Of a stretch of 61,253 nt of DNA, positions 34,527-42,144 are shown one piece after another. A program made the translations under genes and the position numbers. The notes beneath the pieces were generated by a model. It did not search any database. It was not told where the DNA came from and worked only from the letters and a program-made list of their open reading frames with translations. Position 1 is the first letter of the stretch. Each line of letters begins with the position of its first letter. Source of the DNA: an uncultured Granulosicoccus sp. (GTDB taxonomy: Bacteria; Pseudomonadota; Gammaproteobacteria; Granulosicoccales; Granulosicoccaceae); the NCBI GenBank assembly GCA_937924505.1, contig CALDSR010000030.1, positions 1 through 61,253 of the forward strand, given 5' to 3'.

Positions 34527-35717
34527 CTATTTTTTGACAATCAGTCTGCGTGGAAAGTTGGCAAGACATTCAGGTTCGCCATCACGAACGATAATACTCT
34601 CTGTGATTTCGAACCCCCAGCCATCCATCCATAGTCCGGTCATGAAATGAAACGTCATGTTCTCTTGTAGTTCTGTTGTGTCTCCTGCTCGTAGCGACAT
34701 GGTACGTTCACCCCAATCGGGCGGATAGGACAAACCAATCGGATAACCCGTTCGATTGTCCTTCTCGATACCGTGCTTTTTAAGTACAGAGAAGAACGCC
34801 AAGGCGACATCCTCGCAGCGGTTGCCTGCGCGTGCTTTTTCAAGCCCTGCATCCATTCCCTCAAGCACAGCTTGCTCGGCATTCAAAAAGGTGCGGGTGG
34901 GTTCTCCGAGGAAGACGGTTCGCGACAAAGGGCAGTGATAGCGACGATAGGCGCCGGCTATTTCGAAGAATGTTCCTTCACCGGATTGCATGGGTTTGTC
35001 ATCCCAGGTCAGATGCGGTGCGTCTGCGGCCGGCCCTGATGGCAACAACGGTACGATAGCCGGGTAGTCGCCGCCCGCGCCCAGCTCATCGCTGTAACGT
35101 AGCCCTGCATCGTAAATGTCAGCCACCAGATCGCATTTACGTATGCCCGGTTCGATGTTATCAACAATACGTTGATGCATGCGTTCGACAAACTTGCCTG
35201 CCGTACGCATGTAGTCAAGTTCAGTTTCGGACTTTATGGCGCGTTGCCAGTTGACCAGGGCCGTGGCATCGATAAAGTGGGCTTTTTTCAATTGCGTCTG
35301 TAAGGATAAAAATGCTTTGGCTGAAAACCAATAGTTATCCATCTCGACGCCAATGCGAAGTTTGTCCCAGTGACGTTCACGCAATTTCTCACACAAGTAG
35401 TCCATGGGATGATGCTCGACTGACTGCACATAGTGGTCGGGATACCCAATAATGTTGTCGTGATTGAGAAAGCTGGTTCGCTTTGCCCCATTGGTATCTT
35501 GTGATCGGCCAAACCAGACGGGCTCAGCGTCATGAGTCAGTGCCACACATTGATGAACGTAAAACGACCATCCGTCATAACCCGTCAGCCAGGCCATATT
35601 CGATGGGTCGGACACAATCAGCAGCTCGATTTCCGCCATCTGCATCGCATGTCGGGTTTTTGCAATCCGATTGGCGTATTCCTCGGTACTGAAGTGCAGG
35701 GTGGGAGAGCTTTGCAT
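34527..35717 (-). CDS. doeA: Ectoine hydrolase
   Basis: This M24-family (pita-bread fold) enzyme opens the ectoine ring to N-acetyl-diaminobutyrate. Residues IVSDPSNMAWLTGYDGWSFY and the later VGYPDHYVQSVEHHPMDYL-type stretch follow DoeA closely. Catalytic-domain landmarks are GGGDYPAIVPLLPSG and HCPLSRTVFLGEPT. Like DoeA, it should lack the full metal set of Xaa-Pro aminopeptidases, though I did not align each ligand. I take the ATG at 35717 because families start about ten residues before FSTEEYANRI; a GTG at 35801 would add 28 residues. The doeC and doeD genes and the DoeX regulator are not in the window. Confidence 0.9.
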   Translation of the reverse strand: MQSSPTLHFSTEEYANRIAKTRHAMQMAEIELLIVSDPSNMAWLTGYDGWSFYVHQCVALTHDAEPVWFGRSQDTNGAKRTSFLNHDNIIGYPDHYVQSVEHHPMDYLCEKLRERHWDKLRIGVEMDNYWFSAKAFLSLQTQLKKAHFIDATALVNWQRAIKSETELDYMRTAGKFVERMHQRIVDNIEPGIRKCDLVADIYDAGLRYSDELGAGGDYPAIVPLLPSGPAADAPHLTWDDKPMQSGEGTFFEIAGAYRRYHCPLSRTVFLGEPTRTFLNAEQAVLEGMDAGLEKARAGNRCEDVALAFFSVLKKHGIEKDNRTGYPIGLSYPPDWGERTMSLRAGDTTELQENMTFHFMTGLWMDGWGFEITESIIVRDGEPECLANFPRRLIVKK

Positions 35718-35837
35718 CAAATTCGTATCTCTTGCGTCGCGTGTTTTTCCGGTGTCCATAATCGCGAGATGCTCGCTGTTAAAGCCTTGAGCACGGAACA
35801 CTGATCATGGCATGTATGTCTGCCCTTTGCCAAAGAA

Positions 35838-35860
35838 CCGTTGGTGACCCACACCAACGG
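35838..35860 (-). terminator. Hairpin between DUF1028 gene and doeA
   Basis: Nine-base arms CCGTTGGTG and CACCAACGG pair perfectly around a 5-base loop. Read on the minus strand it is followed by TTCTTT, so it may weakly end the DUF1028 transcript before doeA. A second small hairpin (TCCGG-CATA-CCGGA, 35880-35893) sits next to the DUF1028 stop. Any doeAB promoter should lie in the 35718-35837 stretch. Confidence 0.5.
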
Positions 35861-35922
35861 TGGTAGCTATACAAGAGCGTCCGGCATACCGGAGTATCTA
35901 AAACAACACCCAAGTAGGTCAA

Positions 35923-36600
35923 TCAGAGATCACCAGCAACACCATAACTCGGAGCAACCGAAGGATTGATTGCCCGGTTCAAATAATCAAGCATCTGGGG
36001 TTCGTAGTCTGTCCAAAGACGTCGAAGTTTTTTCACGGGATCTTCATCGTCCCAATCCACGCGCAGATCAACCAAAGGAAACGGCATGCGATCAGCCACA
36101 ATCAAGGCGGCTGAATGTACTGGACCTTCCTCGCCACCTGCAGCAATGCCAGCCTCAAGTCCCATTAACAGTCGCTCGGCAAGGTGTGCATCAGTGGATG
36201 CCAGAAAGCCTTCGCTCATCGCGACGGGTACATTTTCGCTGGACAGAAGATTGCCGGCAGCAACACAATGTTCGGCTTCATGGACCTTGTTGGTGCCGAG
36301 TATTTCGTCGCCAGTAAAGTGTGCCGTATTGCCTTTGACATCGACTGCAGTGAGTTGTCGGTAACCGATGTTGTCTCGTCCGGCGACAACTTTGGCGATG
36401 GCCGATATCGCATCATGACCTTCTTGCATTCGATCCAGCACCAGTGTAGCCAGGTGTGGATCGGTCACATTTTGGGTGGCAACTGCGCCGACGCCTGCAC
36501 GCGCATGTGGGCATCGGGAGCCCACACATATTGATGAGGTTGTAATGGCTACACCAAACTTCCCGGTACGTGCACAGTGGCCAGCGATGGAAAAGGTCAC
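35923..36600 (-). CDS. DUF1028 family protein (Ntn-hydrolase fold)
   Basis: This 225-residue protein has family features: it opens MTFSIAGHCARTGKFGVAI, with TSSICVGSRCPHARAGVGAVATQN after it. In the predicted Ntn fold, TFS- is the exposed N-terminal residue after Met removal (Thr2), fitting autocatalytic nucleophile use. The later MGLEAGIAAGGEEGPVHSAALIVA is also typical. DUF1028 proteins often sit in catabolic clusters for amino-acid derivatives; no activity is settled. Located 25 bp after the Rieske oxygenase gene on the same strand, suggesting a common transcript. Confidence 0.92.
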   Translation of the reverse strand: MTFSIAGHCARTGKFGVAITTSSICVGSRCPHARAGVGAVATQNVTDPHLATLVLDRMQEGHDAISAIAKVVAGRDNIGYRQLTAVDVKGNTAHFTGDEILGTNKVHEAEHCVAAGNLLSSENVPVAMSEGFLASTDAHLAERLLMGLEAGIAAGGEEGPVHSAALIVADRMPFPLVDLRVDWDDEDPVKKLRRLWTDYEPQMLDYLNRAINPSVAPSYGVAGDL

Positions 36601-36625
36601 AACATCTCCTCAGGTTGGACGTAAA

Positions 36626-37771
36626 TCACGCGATATCATTACATAGACGGTGCGCAAGGTAAGCCTGAAAATCATGTATCGAGCGTTCGAGCCAGCTTAA
36701 TGGTCCCGATTCAGCAAAAGCGGACTCGGATCCCGAAAAGATACCTTCGACGACATGCTGATCTTCGGCATTTACCTGGTCAAAAAATTGGAGCAGTTCT
36801 TCAGTCCAGGTGTCGATGTCTTCGATGGTCGCATAAACCTCTGGCGCGATCGCTATGCCAAAACGCACCATTACTTTACCAATGCCGTTGGGTCGAAGCG
36901 ACAAGTACCATAGATGATCTGGCGCCAGAACGTACATATGCGACGGGAATACGGTTGGCATGACAGATGTGTAGCGCCACTTGCCTTTCAGTATCTTGTT
37001 GTCCTTGTGCGCACGCCCATAGGTCGCATCATTTTCTTTGGGAAACGTCTGATAGGTGAAGGCATCATAAGTCTTTGCTGGAAACTCCACTTTATCAACG
37101 GGCATCCAGGCACCGACCGTTGCCTTGTGTGCAACGGGCAAGTGATAACCTTCCATGAAATTTTCAGTCAGTAATTTCCAGTTGGTGTCCCATTCATGAT
37201 CCTGTGTGACTATGTGCTTGTACTCAGCCATGTTGAAACGCTTGACGACTTTATCCAGTGCCGACAAGGACTCACTGAGTGGTGGCGCTGACTCATTGAG
37301 CGTGACATAAATCCAGCCGTGCCAGATCTCGGTTCGAAATTCGGGTAGGCAGGTCTTGCGCTTTTCGAACGTCTTGTGCTCGTTCATTTGGCCGGCGATC
37401 TTGAGTTTGCCATCAAGATCGTAAGTCCAGGCGTGATACGGGCAGATCACGCGTTTACTTTGTCCGCTGCCTTCGAGTAGTTGCATCATGCGATGCCTGC
37501 AGACATTCGAGAAGGTTCTGATTCGGCCTGTCGTATCGCGAATGCAGAATATTTTTTCGCTGGCAATGCTGTAGGTCAGGTAGTCACCGGTATCAGGGAT
37601 TTCACTGGCCAGACCGGTACACACCCAGTCCTGTTTCCAGATATTTTCTGTCTCTAAAGCTGCGATATCTTCATTGCGAAAAAGTTGTGGAGGGGTACTC
37701 CTGGCGCTTTGTCTGTTCAAGGCAGCTGTTGTCGACAGCGCTTCAAGTAGTTCGTGGGTATCGTTGACCAT
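36626..37771 (-). CDS. Rieske oxygenase alpha subunit, quaternary-amine type
   Basis: This 381-residue oxygenase has a Rieske [2Fe-2S] cluster at Cys91-x-His93 and Cys110-x2-His113 and a mononuclear iron site in ENFMEGYHLPVAH (His210, His215). The bridging position, three before His210, is Glu207 instead of the usual Asp. In carnitine and glycine-betaine oxygenases (CntA, GbcA) this position is also Glu, so an N-methylated or quaternary amine substrate is likely. Next to doeAB an osmolyte substrate makes sense. No reductase partner gene lies nearby. The DUF1028 gene follows 25 bp after. Confidence 0.85.
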   Translation of the reverse strand: MVNDTHELLEALSTTAALNRQSARSTPPQLFRNEDIAALETENIWKQDWVCTGLASEIPDTGDYLTYSIASEKIFCIRDTTGRIRTFSNVCRHRMMQLLEGSGQSKRVICPYHAWTYDLDGKLKIAGQMNEHKTFEKRKTCLPEFRTEIWHGWIYVTLNESAPPLSESLSALDKVVKRFNMAEYKHIVTQDHEWDTNWKLLTENFMEGYHLPVAHKATVGAWMPVDKVEFPAKTYDAFTYQTFPKENDATYGRAHKDNKILKGKWRYTSVMPTVFPSHMYVLAPDHLWYLSLRPNGIGKVMVRFGIAIAPEVYATIEDIDTWTEELLQFFDQVNAEDQHVVEGIFSGSESAFAESGPLSWLERSIHDFQAYLAHRLCNDIA

Positions 37772-37845
37772 GGCGATGAGCTCGTAGTTGGACTCCGGGT
37801 GCTAGCGTTTCCAGTTCTCGGGACCTACTTATAATTTGTGAAATT

Positions 37846-37950
37846 TCAATCGTCAATCGTCAATTGGCGGTCGTCAGTGTCCGATTGTCGCGTTGTCAGG
37901 TATCCAGTCTCAAGAATCCAGTATTCAGTATCAGGAATCAGGTATCACTG
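37846..37950. repeat. Heptanucleotide repeat tract
   Basis: TCAATCG, TCAATCG and TCAATTG run head to tail at 37846-37866, followed by a looser tract at about 37916-37950 with 7-base steps (AATCCAG, TATTCAG, TATCAGG, AATCAGG, TATCACT). The second tract runs into the last codons of the RidA gene (ending at 37931). Such arrays expand and contract by slippage. The gap between the Rieske start and the RidA stop is therefore mostly repeat. Confidence 0.7.
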
Positions 37951-38350
37951 CAGTCACTTCGATCTCGACCACCCATTCCGGACGGGCAAGTGCGGGTACG
38001 ACAATACCCGTGGAACAGGGGTGCACACCTTTCAGCCAGTGCCCCATTTCCTGATAGACGGCTTCGCGATAACGGATATCGGTCAGGTAAACCACGATGC
38101 GGCAGACTGCTTCCATGGTGGTACCTGCTTCTTCCAGCAACATCTGGATATTCTGCATGGTCTTTTCGGTTTGTTTGGTGGCATCACCGATATGCAGGCT
38201 TTCGCGCGTGTTCAGGTCCTGAGATACCTGACCCCGTAGAAACACCATCGTGCCTTTTGCCACCACGCCTTGACTCAAGTCGTTGTCGAGCTTCTGTTCC
38301 GGATAGGTTTCTTTGGTGTTGAATGGGCGAATGCGTTTATGCATTGTCAT
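37931..38350 (-). CDS. RidA family protein
   Basis: This 139-residue protein of the RidA/YjgF/Rid family forms trimers and deaminates reactive enamines or imines. The RDLNTRESLHIGDATKQTEKTMQNIQMLLEEAG stretch and CRIVVYLTDIRYREAVYQEMGHW are usual. The catalytic Arg of RidA lies in such a CRIVVYL-like region but I cannot place it certainly; this copy may belong to a Rid subfamily other than archetypal RidA. It starts 4 bases inside the end of the HpaB-type gene (ATGA overlap), so it likely cleans up that enzyme's product. Its last codons lie in the heptamer repeat tract. Confidence 0.85.
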   Translation of the reverse strand: MTMHKRIRPFNTKETYPEQKLDNDLSQGVVAKGTMVFLRGQVSQDLNTRESLHIGDATKQTEKTMQNIQMLLEEAGTTMEAVCRIVVYLTDIRYREAVYQEMGHWLKGVHPCSTGIVVPALARPEWVVEIEVTAVIPDS

Positions 38351-39810
38351 TGTTTGCTTTCCTGTTGCTTGCCATAGACCTTGTCAGAAAGTCCGGCTGC
38401 CTTGTGCGCGAAATCCAAAGGACCATTCCAGTCGAAGTTTCGATATACCGCGGCGAGCTGTGCAAATGGAGGGGACTGGGCAAACAGCTGAAACGTAAGC
38501 CTGTGTCCTGCGTAGTCGGAATTGAGGAGATCGCGTGCCATGGCAAGGAGTTTACGCCGGTCGTCTGCAACCCATGATTCATTAATCGAATAAAACTTGT
38601 CCATCCACGGCTTCGTACCTGGTGCCTTGAAGGTGGCGGCATCGGGTGTGACACAGATCTGGCCACCACAAAGTTCGCGGGCCATATGCATCATTCGGGG
38701 CAGATTACTTAAGGCGTGTACGCGTCCTGACATCAACAGAGACTGGTTGGGCATCAAGAGCCCGTTAGGGCTTTTTTCTCCAGTCGCCACAGCGGCGGTC
38801 AGATGAGCGTTGATGCCTTCGCGCCAGACTGCAAGCTCCGAGAGTTTCTCTTGAACGGCTTGCTGCTTTTCAAGGCCGGTTTGCTTGACGTTCCAAAGCG
38901 CCGCTCCGATGATCAGGTCAGCGTAGGAAAGTGTGCGTTGAACAAAAGGGAAAGCAGAGTAGCGGTGTAATGTTGTTCGGATGAAGAACGCAGCTTTGGT
39001 GTGTTGATAGAACAGTATGTCCTCCCACGGCACCAGAACGTCGTCGAGAATCATCAAGGTATCAACCTCATCGCAACGACTTGACAAGGGGTAGTCGTCT
39101 GCGTTGCGATTGGCGAATCCACTGCGGCAAATATGCTTGACACCAGGGGCGTTCATTTTAATGATGCAACCCAACGCGTAGTCGGATAGTTTTTCATTGC
39201 CCCAATTGGCAATGGTTGGTTTCAAGAAAGCCTGATCAGCGTACGCTGCGGCAGTCTCATACTTTGCACCGCGAATGACAATACCTGCATCGGTTTCACG
39301 TACAACGTGCACGAGCATGTCAGGGTCCTGATCCTGTGGTGCCTTGGATCGATCGCCTTTCGGATCGGTATTGGCGGAAACATGAAAAGGATCAGCCTTG
39401 ATCACATCTTGTATATGGTGTTCGATGTTTCTGGCAAAGCGGGGATCGATTTCATTCAGGATGTCCTTGCCGTCCCATAGCGACCACATTTCTCCAACGG
39501 TTTCGTCACCCATGCGCGTGACAACACCACCCAGGTCGTGCATTACGTGGTCAACCGCGCGGCGTTTGTCTTCCCAGTCTTTTTGTTCATAGGGCAGGCG
39601 CGAGCCAATGGCGAAACGCTCGCCTTCCTCCTCGTAGGTCATGACATCTTGCGTCGTTGCTTCGTGCTGCATGTCATAAATGCGTGCCCGTGCATCAATC
39701 ACTGGCTTGAATGCAGGGTGGTTTGGCACATCCTCGACACGTTCGCCGTTGATCCAGACCTCACGTCCATCACGAATCGAGTCACGATACTGCTCGCCGG
39801 TCTTGATCAT
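38347..39810 (-). CDS. HpaB-type flavin-dependent monooxygenase
   Basis: This 487-residue oxygenase component of the 4-hydroxyphenylacetate 3-hydroxylase family shows the N-terminal TGEQYRDSIRDGREVWINGERV and VPWEDILFYQHTKAAFF (about 261-277). A GGQICVTPDAATFKAP region follows near the C-terminus. It would use reduced FAD from a separate reductase (HpaC type), which is not in the window. The related 4-hydroxybutyryl-CoA dehydratase is unlikely because the four Fe-S ligands are not seen in order. A GGAGA ribosome site precedes the ATG. The overlap with a RidA gene suggests the product is a reactive imine or keto compound. Confidence 0.88.
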   Translation of the reverse strand: MIKTGEQYRDSIRDGREVWINGERVEDVPNHPAFKPVIDARARIYDMQHEATTQDVMTYEEEGERFAIGSRLPYEQKDWEDKRRAVDHVMHDLGGVVTRMGDETVGEMWSLWDGKDILNEIDPRFARNIEHHIQDVIKADPFHVSANTDPKGDRSKAPQDQDPDMLVHVVRETDAGIVIRGAKYETAAAYADQAFLKPTIANWGNEKLSDYALGCIIKMNAPGVKHICRSGFANRNADDYPLSSRCDEVDTLMILDDVLVPWEDILFYQHTKAAFFIRTTLHRYSAFPFVQRTLSYADLIIGAALWNVKQTGLEKQQAVQEKLSELAVWREGINAHLTAAVATGEKSPNGLLMPNQSLLMSGRVHALSNLPRMMHMARELCGGQICVTPDAATFKAPGTKPWMDKFYSINESWVADDRRKLLAMARDLLNSDYAGHRLTFQLFAQSPPFAQLAAVYRNFDWNGPLDFAHKAAGLSDKVYGKQQESKQ

Positions 39811-39917
39811 AGGGTTCTCCGAAGGGTCAAATTCGCTAGATTGTCCTCTAAAATGCTGAATAAATAAAATACATTTTTATCTTATGCATTTGCTGCGAGC
39901 AATAACAATCGTGGCGG

Positions 39918-39953
39918 CACACGCCAGGGTTCCGCTGGCGTGTGTTCTTTTTC
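39918..39953 (+). terminator. Strong Rho-independent terminator on the plus strand
   Basis: CACACGCCAG (39918-39927) and CTGGCGTGTG (39935-39944) form a perfect 10-base stem with a 7-base loop, followed by TTCTTTTTC on the plus strand. No plus-strand gene precedes it: both neighbours are on the minus strand. It may act in both directions, or end a short plus-strand RNA starting inside the hpaB-type leader. Confidence 0.7.
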
Positions 39954-39962
39954 AAGCAATCA

Positions 39963-40940
39963 TTAATGATTTGACCAGACAGTTTCGTTGATCATGTGAA
40001 TAGGCGTACCGGCAGCATACGCATTGATTTGTTCATAGATGTCGGCGAACTGCATATTCAATTCGTCTTCAGTTACATAGCCAATGTGTGGTGTAGAGAT
40101 AACGTTGGGGTGATTGACGACAGGATCATCAACTTGTGTAAAGGGTTCTTCGTCAAACACATCAAGCGCCAATCGACCCGGCGGTTGGCGATTTATGACT
40201 GCTTCCAAAGCGCCTGATTCGACAATCCCGGAACGGGAAGTGTTGATAAACGTGGCGGATGGTTTCATCGTGAGCAGATCAACCTTTTTGATAATCCCGC
40301 GAGTGTCGGGTTTCAATCGGACATGCACTGAAACAAAGTCTGATTCGGTGAAAAAATCCTCGCGTGAGTTAGCTACTGTCACACCGTCATCTGCGGCGCG
40401 AATCCGTCCTGCGTCTGATGCCCACCATATAACCTTCATTCCAAACGCATCCGCATAAGCGGCAACTTGTTTTGCGATACGCCCGTAGCCATAAAGTCCC
40501 AGTGTGCGGCCGCGCAGCGTTTGGCCCACGGCCATTTGCCAGTGACCTTTTTGTAGCGAGGACATTTGTTGCGGAATCTGTCGTGCCGAAGCCAGCATCA
40601 AGGCGAAGGTCATTTCCGCTGCGGCAATGGACGGGGTATCCGAATGCATATTCGAGCATAACAAGACGTTTTCGTTTGTGCAGGCGTCAACATCAACGTG
40701 AGGATATACGCTACGTTGCGAGATCAATTTGAGATTGGGCAGTTTTTGTAGTAATTCTGCGGTTACCGGTGTACGTTCGCGAAACAGTACAAGCGCCTGT
40801 GCATCAGCAAGACGGGTGGCCAGAACATTGACATCTTCTTCGTGATCATTCCAGATGGTGACATCATGATTTTTCAGTAGTTCGTAGCTGGACAGTGTTC
40901 GAAGCGTATCGAACCAGTCGTCAAGAATATGGACTTTCAC
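39963..40940 (-). CDS. D-2-hydroxyacid dehydrogenase
   Basis: This 325-residue NAD(P)-dependent dehydrogenase of the D-isomer family has the Rossmann motif GLYGYGRIA at 148-156 and catalytic residues Arg236 (NTSRSGIVE), Glu265 (DVFDEEP) and His285 (STPHIGYV), all at their expected places. It interconverts a D-2-hydroxyacid and the 2-keto acid, or may be a glyoxylate or phosphoglycerate-like reductase. It has no ACT domain, so it is not the long form of SerA. The AbrB-family gene lies just upstream; a terminator separates it from the HpaB-type gene, so it may form a separate unit. Confidence 0.9.
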   Translation of the reverse strand: MKVHILDDWFDTLRTLSSYELLKNHDVTIWNDHEEDVNVLATRLADAQALVLFRERTPVTAELLQKLPNLKLISQRSVYPHVDVDACTNENVLLCSNMHSDTPSIAAAEMTFALMLASARQIPQQMSSLQKGHWQMAVGQTLRGRTLGLYGYGRIAKQVAAYADAFGMKVIWWASDAGRIRAADDGVTVANSREDFFTESDFVSVHVRLKPDTRGIIKKVDLLTMKPSATFINTSRSGIVESGALEAVINRQPPGRLALDVFDEEPFTQVDDPVVNHPNVISTPHIGYVTEDELNMQFADIYEQINAYAAGTPIHMINETVWSNH

Positions 40941-41014
40941 GCGGTGGATTCTCCTTGGTTGTGCAAAGGAATTCGGACAGTTTGATGTATATTTCAGCGA
41001 TTCTGGCTGCGAAT

Positions 41015-42052
41015 TTACGTGCCCTTGCCGCGCCTGTTCAATAGTCGCATCATCAAGGGTGCGCAGGTAATCACAAGGAAGATCCGCGTCAAGTGGTGAA
41101 CAATAACAAATCCCAGGTCGGCACCAACCACAATTGCGAGTACGGTCATTTCAGCCTGTCCGCCTGGTGCAAAGGCGAGAAAACCCTCAAGCGCCGCGGC
41201 ACGTCCGGTGAGTACAACGATTTCTGTGAAGATCAGTGCCAACATGGCGAGTATCGCGACAAACACGACTCCGGCGAAAACCACTCGCCTCAGCTCTGAC
41301 AACGTGACACCGACATAGCCGACGCCAATGCCGGTTCCGATGAGGAGTTGTGCCGCGAGAATAGCCTCGGCCGGTGGACGATTCTCGATCAGGCCGGACA
41401 GTGTCAGAATGGTTGTCAGGATCATCGGGCCCAGAATGGAGGCACCAAAGAGTTTCAGTCGCTCGGCAATTTTCCAACCAGCGAGCGCGGCGATCACCAT
41501 AAGCACCAACTGCGGTATCGGGATTGAGCTGGCGGGCTTTCCGATGGGGGCGTCGAGCGATGCGTCAAAACCTGCAGTGAGAATGATCGGCGCCAGCGTG
41601 ACAATCAACAAGACGCGAGTTGCATGAATCAAAGACAAGGCTCTGCCATCACCACCGGCCTCTGTTCCAAAGATGACCATGTCCTGCAGACCACCCGGCA
41701 TCGCCGCGTAGTAGGCGGTGACTTTGTCAAACCCGCACCAGCGATGAAAAAACGGTACACCAATAATGCCTATCGCAAAAATATACACCGGTATCAGCAA
41801 CACAGAACCCAGCATGTCCGGAATGCGATGTAGAACTTCTGGTGTAAAGGAAGCACCTACGGCAACACCGAGCACGGTACGCGCCGCAACCGATATCTGA
41901 CCAAATCCTTGCATAGGACGTTGGAGCAATGCGGCGATAAGGCAAAAAGCCATTGGGCCAAACATGAAAGGCAAGGGGATATTCATCAGATCGAATATCA
42001 AGGCCCCGGTTAAGGCGATGACAAACGTTTCAAGTCGATGTCTATCGAGCAT
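41015..42052 (-). CDS. AbrB-family membrane protein
   Basis: About 345 residues from the ATG at 42052; an in-frame TTG at 42106 would add 18. It has ten or so hydrophobic helices in two similar halves, each with a conserved GA/G-rich run (GPMAFCLIAALLQ and GPMILTTILTLSG). This is the AbrB duplication family. Although often named transcriptional regulators, it has no DNA-binding domain and is likely a transporter. Neighbours point to carboxylate or tricarboxylate movement. It diverges from tcuA across about 90 bp. Confidence 0.8.
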   Translation of the reverse strand: MLDRHRLETFVIALTGALIFDLMNIPLPFMFGPMAFCLIAALLQRPMQGFGQISVAARTVLGVAVGASFTPEVLHRIPDMLGSVLLIPVYIFAIGIIGVPFFHRWCGFDKVTAYYAAMPGGLQDMVIFGTEAGGDGRALSLIHATRVLLIVTLAPIILTAGFDASLDAPIGKPASSIPIPQLVLMVIAALAGWKIAERLKLFGASILGPMILTTILTLSGLIENRPPAEAILAAQLLIGTGIGVGYVGVTLSELRRVVFAGVVFVAILAMLALIFTEIVVLTGRAAALEGFLAFAPGGQAEMTVLAIVVGADLGFVIVHHLTRIFLVITCAPLMMRLLNRRGKGT

Positions 42053-42144
42053 GGCCAGAGAAAAACTGATGGGTTTGGGTATCCTTTGCTTTACGCGTCG
42101 CGTCAATCGCGAATGTTACACACCTGCTAGCGTGACTGTATACA

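Noticed and set aside
38347..39810. 4-Hydroxybutyryl-CoA dehydratase instead of HpaB-type oxygenase
   Set aside because: The cysteine/histidine ligands of the dehydratase cluster were not found in order, and a RidA partner fits a monooxygenase better.
41015..42052. AbrB-family gene as a DNA-binding regulator
   Set aside because: The protein is wholly hydrophobic helices without any SpoVT/AbrB DNA-binding fold; the regulator label is inherited from naming.
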